Positions 47,524-59,099 of a stretch of DNA of 64,000 nt are shown one piece after another. The first letter of the stretch is position 1. Every line of letters begins with the position of its first letter. This DNA comes from Inia geoffrensis (Eukaryota; Chordata; Mammalia; Artiodactyla; Iniidae). The position numbers were made by a program, and so were the translations under genes. The DNA lies in the NCBI GenBank assembly GCA_036417435.1, contig CM070909.1, positions 7,720,597 through 7,784,596 on the forward strand, given 5' to 3'. Under the pieces are notes generated by a model. That model searched no databases. It had not been told where the DNA came from and saw only the letters and a list, made by a program, of their open reading frames with translations.

Positions 47524-47749
47524 GGGCTTTCCTGGTGGCGCAGTGGTTGAGAGTCCGCCTGCCGATGCAGGGGACGCGGGTTCGTGCCCCGGTCCGGGAA
47601 GATCCCACATGCCGCGGAGCGGCTGGGCCCGTGAGCCATGGCCGCTGAGTCTGCGCGTCCGGAGCCTGGGCTCCGCAACGGGAGAGGCCACAACAGTGAG
47701 AGGCCCGCGTACCGCAAAAAAAAAAAAAAAAAATTAATTAATTAATTAA
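47524..47749 (+). mobile_element. Young CHR-type SINE with 14-bp target duplication
   Basis: Nearly consensus body from GGGCTTTCCTGGTGGCGCAG to GCGTACCGC, then a poly-A tail and a (TTAA)n run. AAAAATAAGAAAGC flanks it perfectly (47510-47523 and 47750-47763). Confidence 0.95.
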
Positions 47750-48487
47750 AAAAATAAGAAAGCTATTTCCCAAGATTAATAAAAAGAAAGGAAGAGTTTG
47801 GGAGGGTGGGGTGGTGGTTTCAGCATTGGGTTGGGAAGGGGAGATAGAAGACGACAGACATTAAAATAGCAGCAAATGAACACCGTGTAATTTCCAACAG
47901 TCAATAATGTCACGCTGCAAGGTTGGTGATTCTGCTGAGATAATTGCCATTCCCCAGATTACTGTCTTTACCAGAGAAAGAAATGATTGCTGTGTGGGAG
48001 AAATCATGCTGCCTCTTGCTTCTTGAAAAGTGGCAGTAATTAAAGAGGGACCAGGCTTGAAATCCACAAATCTTTCACCTATGCCTCTGGGGACTTTCAG
48101 GAATAGAGAGACAGCTCCCAGAGAAGGAGAAAACGTGACAAACTCTACTCCACAGGCAGGGAGACTGGGATGCTCGTGGTATGATTCAGCCTTTAGAGCA
48201 AGTCTGGGTCTGAAAAATTATGACTTAACCCTATTGACCTCTCATGGTTTTTGGTTATTTTTCCCCAGCTGCAAAGAGATTGTCCACTGGTGAGACCACC
48301 GAGCCTGGATTCTGCAGATCTGGGTTGGAAACCAGGGTCTTGGGTTATTCAGTCTGGGCTCCTTGTCTAGGGCGGATCTCCAAATGTTTGCTGACTGTAA
48401 ATGAAAGGGTTTGAAGAGCCAACCTCTTAAGGTTCTTTCAGCTCTCAAAGTCCAATCCGAGGAAGCTCTTTGTTGCCTGGGAACCAT

Positions 48488-48995
48488 GTGGCAGGCAGAA
48501 TAATTGTCCCTTAAAGATGCCCAGGTCCTCATCCTTGGAACCTGTGAACTTGTTACCACACATCTCAGAAGGGATTTTGCCCATGTGATGTAAGTTAAGG
48601 ATCACAAAATAGAAAAATTATCTCAGATGATATGGGTGAAGCTATCACAACCACAAAGGGCCTGAAAAGATGGAGGAAAGAGGCAGAAGAGCCACAGAAG
48701 ACGTGACACAGGAAGCAGAGGTTGGAGTGATGCAGTCACCGGCTTTGATGTTGAAGGAAAGGGCCACAAGCCAAGGAGTGTAGGTGGCCTCGAGGACCTG
48801 GAAAAGGCAGGGCAACAGATCTTTCCCTAGAGCTTCCAGAAGGAAGCAGCCCTGCCGACACTTTGACTTAATCCCAGAGAGACCCATTTTCCACGTCTAA
48901 CCTCCAGGATTCTAAGATAATAGACTTGTATTGTTTTAAGCCCCTAAGTTTGGGGTAGATTGTTAGAGCAGCCATAGGCTACTAATAGTAACAGG
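48488..48995 (+). mobile_element. Ancient retroelement (LTR-like), class not fixed
   Basis: About 500 bp with the pattern CAGGCAGAATAATTGTCCC, GGAAGCAGAGGTTGGAGTGA, AAGGGCCACAAGCCAAGGAG, TTGTTTTAAGCCCCTAAG and GAGCAGCCATAGGCTACTAA. This block order is a well-known high-copy mammalian repeat; I cannot name the family with confidence. Confidence 0.6.
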
Positions 48996-49254
48996 AAGGC
49001 CAGGGGCCAGAGATGAGGGTCACTAACTCCCACAGCCACCACTGAGGGCATTTGTGATGCTCAGGCTAACACCCAGGGGATCCTGTTTCACTTTCCACCA
49101 AACTCGAGACCATGGCTGTATCATTGGAGCAACAAAGAGAAAGTTCACTAATATAGTGACCCCACTGGTCTCTACAGGCAACTAATGCAGATGATGTAGG
49201 ACCTGTGCATGCATTTGTCAGCTGCCAGAATACACAGGCTAGCTAGCACTAACA

Positions 49255-49415
49255 ATACTAACTAATAGTTAGAGTGCTTAATATTCTCCAGCCACTTAAT
49301 ACTTAGAAGAATTACAGAAGGTAGGTACTATTAGTGTCTTTATTGGACAGATGGAGAAACTGAGGCCGAGAGAGACTGAGTGTCATAATGAACAGATGGT
49401 GTCGCTGGCACTCTG
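49255..49415 (-). repeat. MIR
   Basis: GGACAGATGGAGAAACTGAG and GCCGAGAGAGACTGAGTGTC are reverse MIR. Confidence 0.6.
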
Positions 49416-49542
49416 CCCAGACCTACCTCAATCCAGATCCAAGCTCATATCCTGGAGAATGTACTTCCAGCCCCGGAATTCCTCATGCCTCACAGCATCC
49501 AGTAAAGCCACCAGACTCTCAAGTGGGACTTGTCCTCTAGGA

Positions 49543-49735
49543 CAGCGGTTCTCAAATTTTGGTGGCCTCAGAATCACCTGGAGAGCGCCTTAAAACACAG
49601 ATTCTTGGGCTTCATTTCCCCATATTCTGATCCAGTAGGTCTGGGAGGGGCTTGGGAATTACATTTCTAATAAGCCTCAAGAAGATCGTGACCCAGCTGG
49701 TCCGCAGACCACACTTTGAGTGGCAAGCCTCTAGG
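49543..49735 (+). mobile_element. MER5A-like hAT remnant, near full length
   Basis: AGCGGTTCTCAAATTTTGGT, AATCACCTGGAGAGCGCC, TTACATTTCTAATAAGC and GACCACACTTTGAGTGGC give a complete MER5A-like layout. Confidence 0.8.
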
Positions 49736-52324
49736 ACCCACCGCATCTCAGCCCCACCTCCAAGTCCAGGCACATGGAAACCGTGGCTGAGCCCTAATCC
49801 TGTTCCACGACTAAAGCATCTTTTAATCAAATTAGAATAAAGAGGATTTATTTTGAGAGAGACATTGAGAAAAATGGGTGCTGTCTGGCCTATGCGAATC
49901 GTGTAGTAACCACAAGTTGTTTATTTTATTTTCCAGACTTAGAAGGCATAGTCCTTACATAAGAGTAAAACTGTTTTACATTTGCTTAGCACTTTTAAAA
50001 TAAAGTGCTTTTTTTCATATGCCTGGATACATAACCTAAACTCATAAATGTGTCTTTACACCATGTGGGCAATAAACTAGCTCGACAAGTTATTGAATAT
50101 AAAATACTCAAGAACGCCTTTTTTGATCTGGATGCGTAAGCAGAGAGTTATGAAATCAGAGTTGCAGTTGTTATTGAGGAAGTGGAAAGCCAAATTCAAA
50201 TATCTCTAACCCTAACAACAAATGAAGCTCCCCGTTCACGATTTCAAAGTTAAAGGATTTTCATGTTATATCGGTGAACACCACAGTGAGATGGGTTGAG
50301 GAAGGAAAGATGGATGTGAGAAAAGGAGAGACTGAGATAAATAGTCCCAATGCATCCTTAACCCACCAGCCGGAGGGAGCGGAGACCCTCACTCACCAGG
50401 GCTAGTCATCCCTTGAACCTCCCAGCCTTGTCCATCTGGGTCACTTTCCTTTCTAGTCTGGTCTCTGAAAATGCACTGGACCCATTAATGAATTTATTCC
50501 TGGATTATACTAGGGCAGGAGGAAGGGAGGGAGAGAGAAAGCCATGCTCCGGATGTGAGCCTTCACATGTGAATGGCTCTCCTTTTAATCCCTCTGAATG
50601 GGAAACCGAAACAGCTTTCTGTGGTCTCACTCAGGGTCTGGCTTCCTGCTTCCATCTCTTAACACAGCAAAGACATCTCACCCCCACCAAACACCCCACA
50701 AACACAAACACATTTGTTTTGCACGTGTGTTTTGCTTGGCCCTACCTTTGCTGCTTCCATCAAAAAGGAAAGGAAGGTCATTTCCAGAAGTTCCTTCCCA
50801 AGGTGTTGGATTGAGGGGCAAGTGAGAAAGGAAGGGGTGAGGCTGGGGTGTTAAGGAAGAGCAGCTGCTCCCCTCATTAAGATGTTTACCACCGCAGATC
50901 CATGAGAGGAACATATCTGGGAGAGAGGATTAGGTGAGAGACGGCTTTACTGACTAATACTCTATTACTAATTATTGCATGATTACCTATCCTGAGACCT
51001 ATTATTCAACAGTAATGACCATAAGTTCACATACTTTGTAACATTCAGCAGTAAGACCCAGCCTATCCATGACTTATTAATCGTGTCTTCCTCTTAACTT
51101 TTTAAAAAATTATTTTGGTTTATTTTATGCTGCCGGCTGTTTGGCTCTGCCTGAGAATTTCTGACCCCTCTCCCTGGACTCCCAGCACCTGGGTGTTTCC
51201 TTAGAAAGATGTGGACCAAGGAGTCGTGGGGAGGTTGGAGAAAATAAGAAAACATGTCTTCCCCAGTCTGGGTGTGACAGCTTCCCTTGTGGAGGAAACA
51301 CTATGATGGTTTTGTTCAATTTCCTTTTTTAATGGAGAGGAGATGCAGGGTGATGGGGGTAATTTGAGATACCCGGTTTACCAGAGTGATGGGAAAAGGA
51401 CAGGGCAAACAGCTCAGAGGGCACTTCTCTTCCGTAAGAAATCCAAGATCTCTCTGTAGTGCCCCAGGATGGGCTGGGGGAGCCCCGCTAGAGTGCTATA
51501 GGGTCGCTTTAGAGAGGGGGTCCCCACGGCAGAAGCTCTCTTCCCCTTGAGAGGAAAGAGCAGAGGCTGAGCTGAGCCTTGGCCGACGGGGTAGCACCCT
51601 GGCTGGTTGGCAGGGTGTGTCTGTTGAGGCTCTTCCCTGGAATCACATTTCTGATGAGGCTCCCTTGCCTCTAACCCCCTCCAAAGCGGAGGGGCAAAAA
51701 TCGAACTTTGACAGGAAAGACTAGTGACATAATTAGGACAGAATTTTATTTGTGCCCCCTCCTGCCCCTTTAAATTTTATCCAATGGGGGAAGCTTTTCC
51801 CTTGACCTAGATAAAAATTCAGCAGATCTCCATGGTTTTTTTTGGGTTCATTCTTATATAATAAACAGAGCTACACTACCTTTAGGTCTCAAACACGATC
51901 TTAATTTAGGAATGAAAGCGCCCAGTCCAAAATATTAAATTGTTTCTATCCACAAAGTTGTTTTAACCCACAAAGTCGAGGCCGTTTGTGTAGTAATAGA
52001 TAATGCAGTAATATATAACCTGAACAAAGGGCCAAAGTAGATTTAATTCACGACTTCCCGTATTTGGCCGTCCAAATGAGTCTTCACATTGTCTGCTTAG
52101 GTCGCATCTCCACAACTACTTGGGGTGTTTAGTTAATCTCAGAAATCCTCTTTCAGGTCTTATCTCTCTGTTTCCCCTGCCTCTCTGCTCCAGAGTTGAA
52201 TTCCTTTCTCTTGGTTCAATTGCGCTCAACATGTCCTTATTGAAATTCACAATAGGGCCATGGAACCAGGCTGGGTGTTGTAAAGCAAATCAGAGATGAG
52301 TATAGTCCTCTATTTCAAGCTATC
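49736..52324. other. Intergenic, mostly unique sequence
   Basis: No repeat recognised over about 2.5 kb. 51700-52250 is AT-rich and unique, a candidate conserved non-coding block on the KCNA5 side. Confidence 0.45.
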
Positions 52325-52470
52325 TGTATCTCTATTATCTATCTATCTACCTTCCTACCTACCATCTATATGTATAGATAGATAAATGGTGTAGTAGATG
52401 CTATTTATATATGGGATAGATGGACAGATAGATAACCGACAGACAGATGCACACACACACACACACAGAG
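52325..52470. repeat. Compound GATA/TATC and CA microsatellite
   Basis: TATC and TACC repeats, then GATA/GACA repeats, then an (AC) run near 52450. An imperfect mirror of tetranucleotides across about 145 bp. Confidence 0.8.
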
Positions 52471-52654
52471 ACAAAGATAAAGATATATTTCAGTGAGAGT
52501 AGATGGGGAGAAGAGGCTAAAAGAAGTAATGGATGGATAAAATAGAGGATATTGGCACGTATGCTTTACAGAAACATAAGCAAAGCATCTGAGTGTGGAG
52601 GAAAGGAGATATTAATACATCCTGCCGGGGGGATCATGACCTAGCAAGCTCTTC

Positions 52655-53075
52655 GTGATCTGCTTTCCTCCGCCTCTCTACCCCAATCTCACAGACTCTT
52701 CCCCAGCCCTCTGTGTCAGCTACATTCACTTTCTTTCAGTTCTTCCAACCAGCCCTGTCCCTTCCAGCCCAGGGCCTTGGGACATAAACTTCCCTCCACC
52801 TGGAATAGTTTTTCTTCTTCATCAGCACCTCAGAAATCTTCCTTGGGTCCTAGGTGGGGTCAGACGTCTCACTATTCTCACAGCACCCTATATTCTAGAC
52901 GTACCCCTCACAACTGTAGTTAAACAACCAACATAAAATCAGATGCTCAGAGAGTTTTCTTTCCCCAGAGGGAGTATGTCTGTCTTGGTCATCAGTATAC
53001 TCCCAGACCCGGAACAACATCTTGTATCAATACATGGTAGGTACTCAATGAATATTTTTGAAGGGGTTAATAAAG
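52655..53075 (+). mobile_element. L2 LINE 3' region
   Basis: CAGCCCAGGGCCTTGGGACA, CCTCCACCTGGAATAGTTTT, AGAGGGAGTATGTCTGTCTT and GGTAGGTACTCAATGAATAT follow the L2 3' order. Confidence 0.6.
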
Positions 53076-53339
53076 ATGGCATTTAAAATTCTCTTCCTCC
53101 TCCCTTCCCTTTCCTCTCTCTTCCAGCCCAGCTCTGCTTTCTTTCGATGCCTTACTTCTCATAATGTTCTTTCCTCTTGGTCTGCATACCCTTGAGTCCC
53201 CTTGTGGTCTGCTAGGACTAGTCCCATGAATTGAGAGAAGATCGCTCATTTGTTTTCTTCTGGTTACCTCATTCTGTGGGATGTAACGTAGGTGTTGCAA
53301 GTTATTCATTCAAACGTATCGTTTGGAGTTTGCCTGAGA

Positions 53340-53480
53340 GGAGATGCTACTCAAATTGTGATGTGAGGACTGGAGCATTACCACCACAGGGGGGGCTGAT
53401 TTGAGTCTAAGCCCACCGGAGGGGGGAGTCAATCCTGCATTTAAACAAGATCCTCAGGTGATGATGCATGTCAAGCACCT
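53340..53480 (+). mobile_element. MER5-like hAT remnant
   Basis: GCTACTCAAATTGTGATGTG, GCATTTAAACAAGATCCTCA and GGTGATGATGCATGTCAAGC fit a diverged MER5 element. Confidence 0.55.
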
Positions 53481-55034
53481 CTGTAAAAGAGCAGAACTCC
53501 CTGGATCGGTTGGGCAGAGAAGAAAGCAGGTTTCAGCTAGGTGATGTGTAGCTATGTCCTCTATAAAGAGAAGAGGAGGAGATGGAGTTAGGAACCAGAA
53601 GGTTTATTGGGAGGCAATAAAAGAACGATAAGAGAACCTGCAGAACTCAGCAGGGGACATCTTCAGACCAAGATGCTGTTCTGACCCCTGTAAAAGCAAA
53701 GGGGAAGAGGAAGGATTGGATGGGGAGAGTCTCAGACAACAGAACTGGTCAGGTCCTTGTAACGCTGTTGTGCCCAGTCATTGCCAGGGGCTCCCAGGGA
53801 GGATGGTAATAGCCTCTGCAGGAAATCAGGCAGAGACAGGAGGTGATAGCAGCTGGGGGCTGTCAGCTAACTGCATTCCTTGAAGCTAAAAAGCAAGTTC
53901 TTTCTCTAAGGGTGATCCTGCAGTTATACCCCATGGCTGACACGTGTAACATCTGAAAGAAATTTGACAAGAAACCTATGAAAGCTAGTAAATGTCTGGA
54001 AAGCAGAGTTAAGAAAGTACCACATTAAAGGCTTGACTTACATGCTTTTCTGGGACTATTTATGTTGTACCCTTATTCTTCAGGGAGCAGTCTCCCCAAG
54101 GCCACTGGAAGACAAGGTCCAGGGAACTCTTTCCCTAGGGAGCCCAGGGAGAGCCTTTGTGAACCGACACGGCATCCCTGCATTTACAAGGTGCGTGGCT
54201 CAGTGAACAAGACAAGGCCCATAAGTCTCTGAGACCATCTCCTATGAGCTCCACAGCCCTAGGCTCCCCAGGGGCAAACCTGGTCTTGACTGGCAGCCTC
54301 TGAGCCAGCCAGAGAAGAAGAGAAACCCAGAGGAGAGGGAGCAGGGACAGCACAGGTCTGGGGAGGGATGTGCAAGGCCCTGCAGATAATCAGTGATGCC
54401 TGCACACACTCATTTTCACTTTCACACGCCTTCCTCACTCATTCACGTCTGCAAGGGCAGCCCACCGCACTTGCAGCGTTGCACACAATGAAAACATTTG
54501 CGTATGCCAAATGCACGTCCACCCTTGAGTTCACTTAAAAAAGCCACATGGACACACCCTCCTCCGACCCTGACACAGCTTGTGAGTCCACACCCTGCTA
54601 TTCCAACCAGTACTCGTGCACCCAGTACCAAGTTTCCAGAACACCCCCTGTGCACAGATGCATTCATGGACAGGAGGCTGTAACATCACATATAAAAACC
54701 CAGACATGCAAAAACACAGAGGTTTTAGGTTAACTTAAAACCAAAAAAAAAAAAAAAAAAAAAAAATCCGGAGGCTGTGCCTGTAACTGCCGGACATGGA
54801 AGTATATTTTTCTCTTGGCCACAGATGTGAAAATCCAGGGCTGGGGTGGGGTAGATAACCAGGTTCCCTAACCCAGAAGCACTTAGGTGTCATCTTAGCC
54901 ATCCTCCTGCCTCCTGCAGGAAGGAACTAAAGCTGTTAGGCCAGATGATGGGGGCAGGGAGCATCTGTATCCTTGTGTCAGAAAGGGGGTCACAGATGTC
55001 TACAGGGGACCGGGGTGGAGGGAACAGGGGTCCA
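53481..55034. other. Intergenic, no gene recognised
   Basis: Unique or unclassifiable sequence with a poly-A tract at 54744. The region at 53520-54000 may be an old LTR but I cannot support it. Confidence 0.45.
54744..54766. repeat. Poly-A tract
   Basis: A run of over 20 A with no recognisable SINE or L1 body directly upstream. It could be a tail of an unrecognised retroposed sequence or a simple repeat. Confidence 0.6.
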
Positions 55035-55185
55035 AACTCTGCCCGTGTGGGTTTAAATCCCAGCACCGCCACTTTCTACCTGAGTGACCTCGAGCAAGTT
55101 AGTCAATCTCATTTTCCTCATCTGCAATAAGGAGGATAATAATATTAAGATTTGTGAAGTGCTGAGAATAGGCCTGGCACAGCAG
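55035..55185 (+). repeat. MIR
   Basis: GGGTTTAAATCCCAGCACCG, GACCTCGAGCAAGTTAGTCA and GAGAATAGGCCTGGCACAG fit the forward MIR. Confidence 0.65.
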
Positions 55186-55899
55186 AAGGGCAAAGTGAGT
55201 ATGGGTTTTTATTCTACTCCTGAGAATTCTCCAGCCCCGGGGACTCCACAAGCTCCCGGGCACCCCTCTCCTTAAGCAGCGCTACCCTCCTCCCTACCCA
55301 AACCTCCCTGCGGGCCCCCAGCTCCCAGCTTCACCAGGCTAAACGGCTCTCACCAGGATCTCTTCCTCCCTCCACCCCTTCCCTGTCTATGGTTGCTACA
55401 AATGAGATACGTGGAGAGAGCAGAGAGGTTGTGTGTCGCAGGAATATGAAGCCAGACAGCGAATTACCAGACTCTGGGGCTGCCAGGCTGGGGCTGCCCA
55501 GCTGACCACCGCTGTCTGTGCTGGGAACCAGGGCTTTCCCAAGGCTTAGGGCAGGGAGATGCTGTAAATTTTCAGCCAGTTACCTTTTGACGAAAACGTA
55601 TGTAGGGAGATGGGAAGAGAGATGCTTCTCCGTTGGCCTGGAGATATACACACACACATATATTTTTTTCAAGGCCCATAGCTCTGCCCCGCCCCCTCCT
55701 GTTTGTAATTCTTCCTAAAGAAGAGAGAACCCTCATTCCTCCAAAGGAGACATGTAAAAAGGACTGTCTTCTCTCATACTCCGACTCATCTCGAAGTCTC
55801 ATCCCTCCAACCCAAGACGATTCATTTCCCCTAGAGTCCACTCGGCGTTCAGCGGGTTCCCAGGTGAACTGAAATCGAAATCCAGAGCTTTTCTCGTCC

Positions 55900-56427
55900 G
55901 GTTGCCCTGGGAGTTTCAGCGCGCTCTCGGTACAACCTGTCTCCCCATCCTCTCCACTCCCTCCCTTCCCCCTCCCTCCCTCCCTCCCTTCCCAGGCTTC
56001 CTCCCAGGCTGCGCCCAGCTCAGCCCCTCCCTCCCTTGCCGGGGGCCCCAGCTGCGCCCTCCGGGGAGACACCCGCGGCCTCCGGGCCCCGAGGGGAGAC
56101 GGGGTGGGGGGGGGGAGGAGGAGAGGAGGGCAGGAGGCGGGGAACTGCGCGGGGTGGAGGCCAAGCCTGGCGGCTGGAGGTTGCATCTGCTGGAAGGCGG
56201 CTTTTGGCTGCTTGGTAACAGGGCTGCCAGAGTCGAGAGAGGCAGAGAGCAGGGCAGCGGCTTCCTGACGTCAGGACCGAACGAGGAGAACGCGCCAGCC
56301 CCCCAGCCCGCCCCACAGCTGGGCCGGCCGCTGGTGGGAGAGGAGCCCGGCGCGGGGCGCCCAGCAGGGTGAGAGGGGGCGCCGGAGCCGGTCCGCAGGG
56401 GCGCAGCATGCCCCCCGCCCCCGGGCC
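55900..56427 (+). promoter_or_regulatory. KCNA5: CpG-rich promoter and 5' UTR region of KCNA5
   Basis: CpG density rises sharply from about 55.9 kb and stays high through the coding region. The stretch includes a long pyrimidine tract of CCCT/CCCTT runs (about 55940-56000), GC-rich blocks, and a cAMP-response element at 56266. No TATA box at a convincing distance was seen. The exact transcription start cannot be read from sequence alone. Confidence 0.65.
56266..56273. promoter_or_regulatory. Consensus cAMP-response element (TGACGTCA)
   Basis: A perfect palindromic CRE lies 155 bp upstream of the KCNA5 start codon in the CpG-rich 5' region. CREB/ATF factors bind this octamer. From memory, a CRE has been reported to mediate cAMP control of rat Kv1.5 transcription, so a conserved role is plausible; whether this is the orthologous site needs alignment. 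Confidence 0.7.
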
Positions 56428-56470
56428 ATGGAGATCGCTCTGGTGCCCCCGGAGAACGGCGGTGCCATGA
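56408..56470 (+). other. Upstream ORF overlapping the KCNA5 start codon
   Basis: An ATG with A at -3 lies 20 bp before the KCNA5 ATG in a different frame. It reads 20 codons and stops at TGA 56468-56470, inside the KCNA5 coding sequence. If it is in the mRNA it would compete with the main start by leaky scanning. No evidence that the peptide itself matters. Confidence 0.5.
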
Positions 56471-58221
56471 CCGTCAGGGGAGGAGAGGAGGTCCGGGCCA
56501 GAGGGGGAGAGCTCCACTGCCCCCCGACGGCTGCGCTCAGCGATGGACTCAAGGAGCCAGCGCCAAGGGATCGCGGCGGCGCCGAGAGGGGCGCGGACCC
56601 GGGAGGCCGGCAGGTGCCACCGGTGCCCCAGGAGCTGCCCCGAGCTAGACGGGTGCCTCCGGAGGACGAGGAGGGAGAAGGCGACCCCGCCCTGGGCGTG
56701 GCGGAGGACCAGGTGCTGGGCTCGGGGTCCCTCCATCACCAGCGCATCCTCATCAACATCTCGGGGCTGCGCTTTGAGACGCAGCTGGGCACCCTGGCGC
56801 AGTTCCCCGACACGCTCCTGGGAGACCCCGCCAAGCGCCTGCGCTACTTTGACCCCCTGAGGAACGAGTACTTCTTCGACCGCAACCGGCCCAGCTTCGA
56901 CGCCATCCTCTACTACTACCAGTCGGGGGGCCGGCTGCGGAGGCCGGTCAACGTGCCGCTGGACATGTTCTCCGAAGAGATCAAGTTTTACGAGCTGGGC
57001 GAGGAGGCCATGGAGCGCTTCCGAGAGGACGAGGGCTTCATCAAGGAGGAGGAGAAGCCCCTGCCCCGCAACGAGTTCCAGCGCCAAGTGTGGCTGATTT
57101 TCGAGTACCCCGAGAGCTCGGGTTCCGCACGGGGCATCGCCATCGTCTCGGTCCTGGTCATCCTCATCTCCATCATCACCTTCTGCTTGGAAACCCTGCC
57201 TGAGTTCAGGGATGAACGGGAGCTGCTGCGCCATCCCCCCGTGCCCCACCAGCCCCCTGAGCCCCACAGGGGGACCAATGGCAGCGGGGAGGCAGCGCCT
57301 CCCTCTGGCCCGACGGCGGCGCCTCTCCCGCCCAGGACCCTGGCGGACCCCTTCTTCATCGTGGAGACCACGTGTGTCGTCTGGTTCACCTTCGAGCTGC
57401 TGGTGCGCTTCTCCGCCTGCCCCAGCAAGGCCGAGTTCTCGCGAAACATCATGAACATCATCGACGTGGTGGCCATCTTCCCCTACTTCATCACCCTGGG
57501 CACCGAGCTGGTGCAGCAGCAGCCGGGGGGAGGCAGCGGCCAGAACGGGCAGCAGGCCATGTCCCTGGCCATCCTCAGAGTGATCCGCCTGGTCCGGGTG
57601 TTCCGCATCTTCAAGCTGTCCCGCCACTCCAAGGGGCTGCAGATCCTGGGCAAGACCCTGCAGGCCTCCATGCGGGAGCTGGGTCTGCTCATCTTCTTCC
57701 TATTCATCGGAGTCATCCTCTTCTCCAGCGCCGTCTACTTCGCAGAGGCCGACAACCAGGACACCCACTTCTCCAGCATCCCGGATGCCTTCTGGTGGGC
57801 AGTGGTCACCATGACCACGGTGGGCTACGGGGACATGAGGCCTGTCACCGTGGGGGGCAAGATCGTGGGCTCGCTGTGTGCCATCGCCGGGGTCCTCACC
57901 ATCGCCCTGCCCGTGCCCGTCATCGTCTCCAACTTCAACTACTTCTACCACCGGGAGACGGACCACGAGGAGCAGGCAGCCCTTAAGGAAGAGCAGAGCA
58001 GCCAGAGCCCGGGGGCAGGACCGGCCAGCGGAGGCCAGCGGAAGGCCAGCTGGAGCAAGGCGTCCCTCTGCAAGGCTGCGGGGTCCCTGGAGAATGCGGA
58101 TGGATCTCGAAGGGGCAGCTGCCCCCTGGAGAAGTGTAACCTCAAGGCCAAGAGCAATGTGGATTTGCGGAGATCCCTGTACGCCCTCTGCCTGGACACC
58201 AGCCGGGAAACGGATCTGTAA
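56428..58221 (+). CDS. KCNA5: Voltage-gated potassium channel Kv1.5, intact single-exon gene
   Basis: Encodes a 597-residue Shaker-type channel subunit; in the family, four subunits form a delayed-rectifier K+ pore in the plasma membrane (cardiac atrial IKur, vascular smooth muscle). Visible in order: proline/acidic N-terminus (1-100); T1 tetramerisation domain (about 104-200); S1 (about 234-255); S1-S2 loop with an NGS glycosylation sequon at 284-286; S2 (about 307-328); S3 (about 340-358); S4 with arginines at 384, 387, 390, 393 and K396; S5 (about 417-438); selectivity filter TVGYGD at 464-469; S6 with the PVP hinge at 495-497; C-terminal PDZ ligand ETDL. The start MEIALVP and the C-terminus match KCNA5 rather than KCNA1 or KCNA6. 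Human KCNA5 is 613 aa; the difference is mostly N-terminal, where the duplicated proline motif is single here. The start ATG has a good context (G at -3, G at +4). No frameshift or internal stop; no intron, as usual for Kv1 genes. Confidence 0.97.
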   Translation: MEIALVPPENGGAMTVRGGEEVRARGGELHCPPTAALSDGLKEPAPRDRGGAERGADPGGRQVPPVPQELPRARRVPPEDEEGEGDPALGVAEDQVLGSGSLHHQRILINISGLRFETQLGTLAQFPDTLLGDPAKRLRYFDPLRNEYFFDRNRPSFDAILYYYQSGGRLRRPVNVPLDMFSEEIKFYELGEEAMERFREDEGFIKEEEKPLPRNEFQRQVWLIFEYPESSGSARGIAIVSVLVILISIITFCLETLPEFRDERELLRHPPVPHQPPEPHRGTNGSGEAAPPSGPTAAPLPPRTLADPFFIVETTCVVWFTFELLVRFSACPSKAEFSRNIMNIIDVVAIFPYFITLGTELVQQQPGGGSGQNGQQAMSLAILRVIRLVRVFRIFKLSRHSKGLQILGKTLQASMRELGLLIFFLFIGVILFSSAVYFAEADNQDTHFSSIPDAFWWAVVTMTTVGYGDMRPVTVGGKIVGSLCAIAGVLTIALPVPVIVSNFNYFYHRETDHEEQAALKEEQSSQSPGAGPASGGQRKASWSKASLCKAAGSLENADGSRRGSCPLEKCNLKAKSNVDLRRSLYALCLDTSRETDL

Positions 58222-59021
58222 GGGAGGCCCAGGCAGACAGCTGTCCGTGGCCCGGGGACAGCGGAGGCCTCCTGACCCTGGAGATCTACTTTATGCCGCA
58301 GAGTGTTTCAAGCCCACACTGTAACCTATGTCTGTCCCCCTTCTTCCACTGCTCCCCTTCTGCCTTCCCACCACCACCTTGAACCCCTCATCTTCCCCCT
58401 TCTTTCCATGACCCCAAGGGTCACCTATTTTTAAAAAGTACCACATTCCGTGACGCAGGAGCTGTTGAAATGGTGAGCACTGTGAGATGGATGTATTTGT
58501 CGCCAGTTTCCTATACCCAGCAGCGGGATAACCCAAACAAAAATGACTGTAAATAGCCCAGGTCCCCAGAGATTTTGTAACCCACCCCCTCCACCAATAT
58601 CCCTGCGTTCCAAATTTGCTTTACATATGATTATATTTGTGTATAGTGGAGAATATTATTTTTATGGCTGGCGAGTGGATTTTTGTACAGTAGTTCAGAT
58701 GTAGATATTTTGGATATATTTTCAAGACGCGTTGTATTTATGGAAGAGAAGGTTATTGTGATGTTCTCCTGTGATACTTATATTAGAGCCAGAGACCCTG
58801 GTCCTGTTTTTCTGGTTCCTGTGTCTGCAAGCCTCTCTCTTTCTTGAAATGTAGTATCGGTGCTTTGCGTCTAGGGCAGGGAATGCTCTGGAAGAAAGGC
58901 AAGTCTAACTTTTCCTGTGCGCCTTAAACAATGCTTGCAACTTTCTTCAAAAACCAGTTTAATGGTGTTGGAGGAAGACTTCTGATAATTCACGCTCTTT
59001 ATTTTCATCCCAGGAAATAAA
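58222..59021 (+). other. KCNA5: KCNA5 3' UTR
   Basis: About 800 bp follow the stop codon without a repeat, with AT-rich patches (58620-58745) and an AATAAA at 59016-59021. This fits the 3' UTR length I recall for mammalian KCNA5. The end is inferred from the signal. Confidence 0.6.
59016..59021 (+). terminator. KCNA5: Polyadenylation signal AATAAA, KCNA5
   Basis: Canonical hexamer about 800 bp after the KCNA5 stop. A second possible signal, ATTAAA, lies about 60 bp further on (about 59076), so cleavage could be near either. Confidence 0.55.
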
Positions 59022-59099
59022 ATGTTACTTAGTTGAGGCAAGTGTTAGCTTTTCTACAGCTGATATATCTTTGGAAATTAAAGAAACAAAAGTCTGTCC

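Noticed and set aside
56020..57627. 535-codon open frame antisense to KCNA5
   Set aside because: A GC-rich shadow of the real gene; it has no recognisable domain and ignores the obvious coding frame on the + strand.
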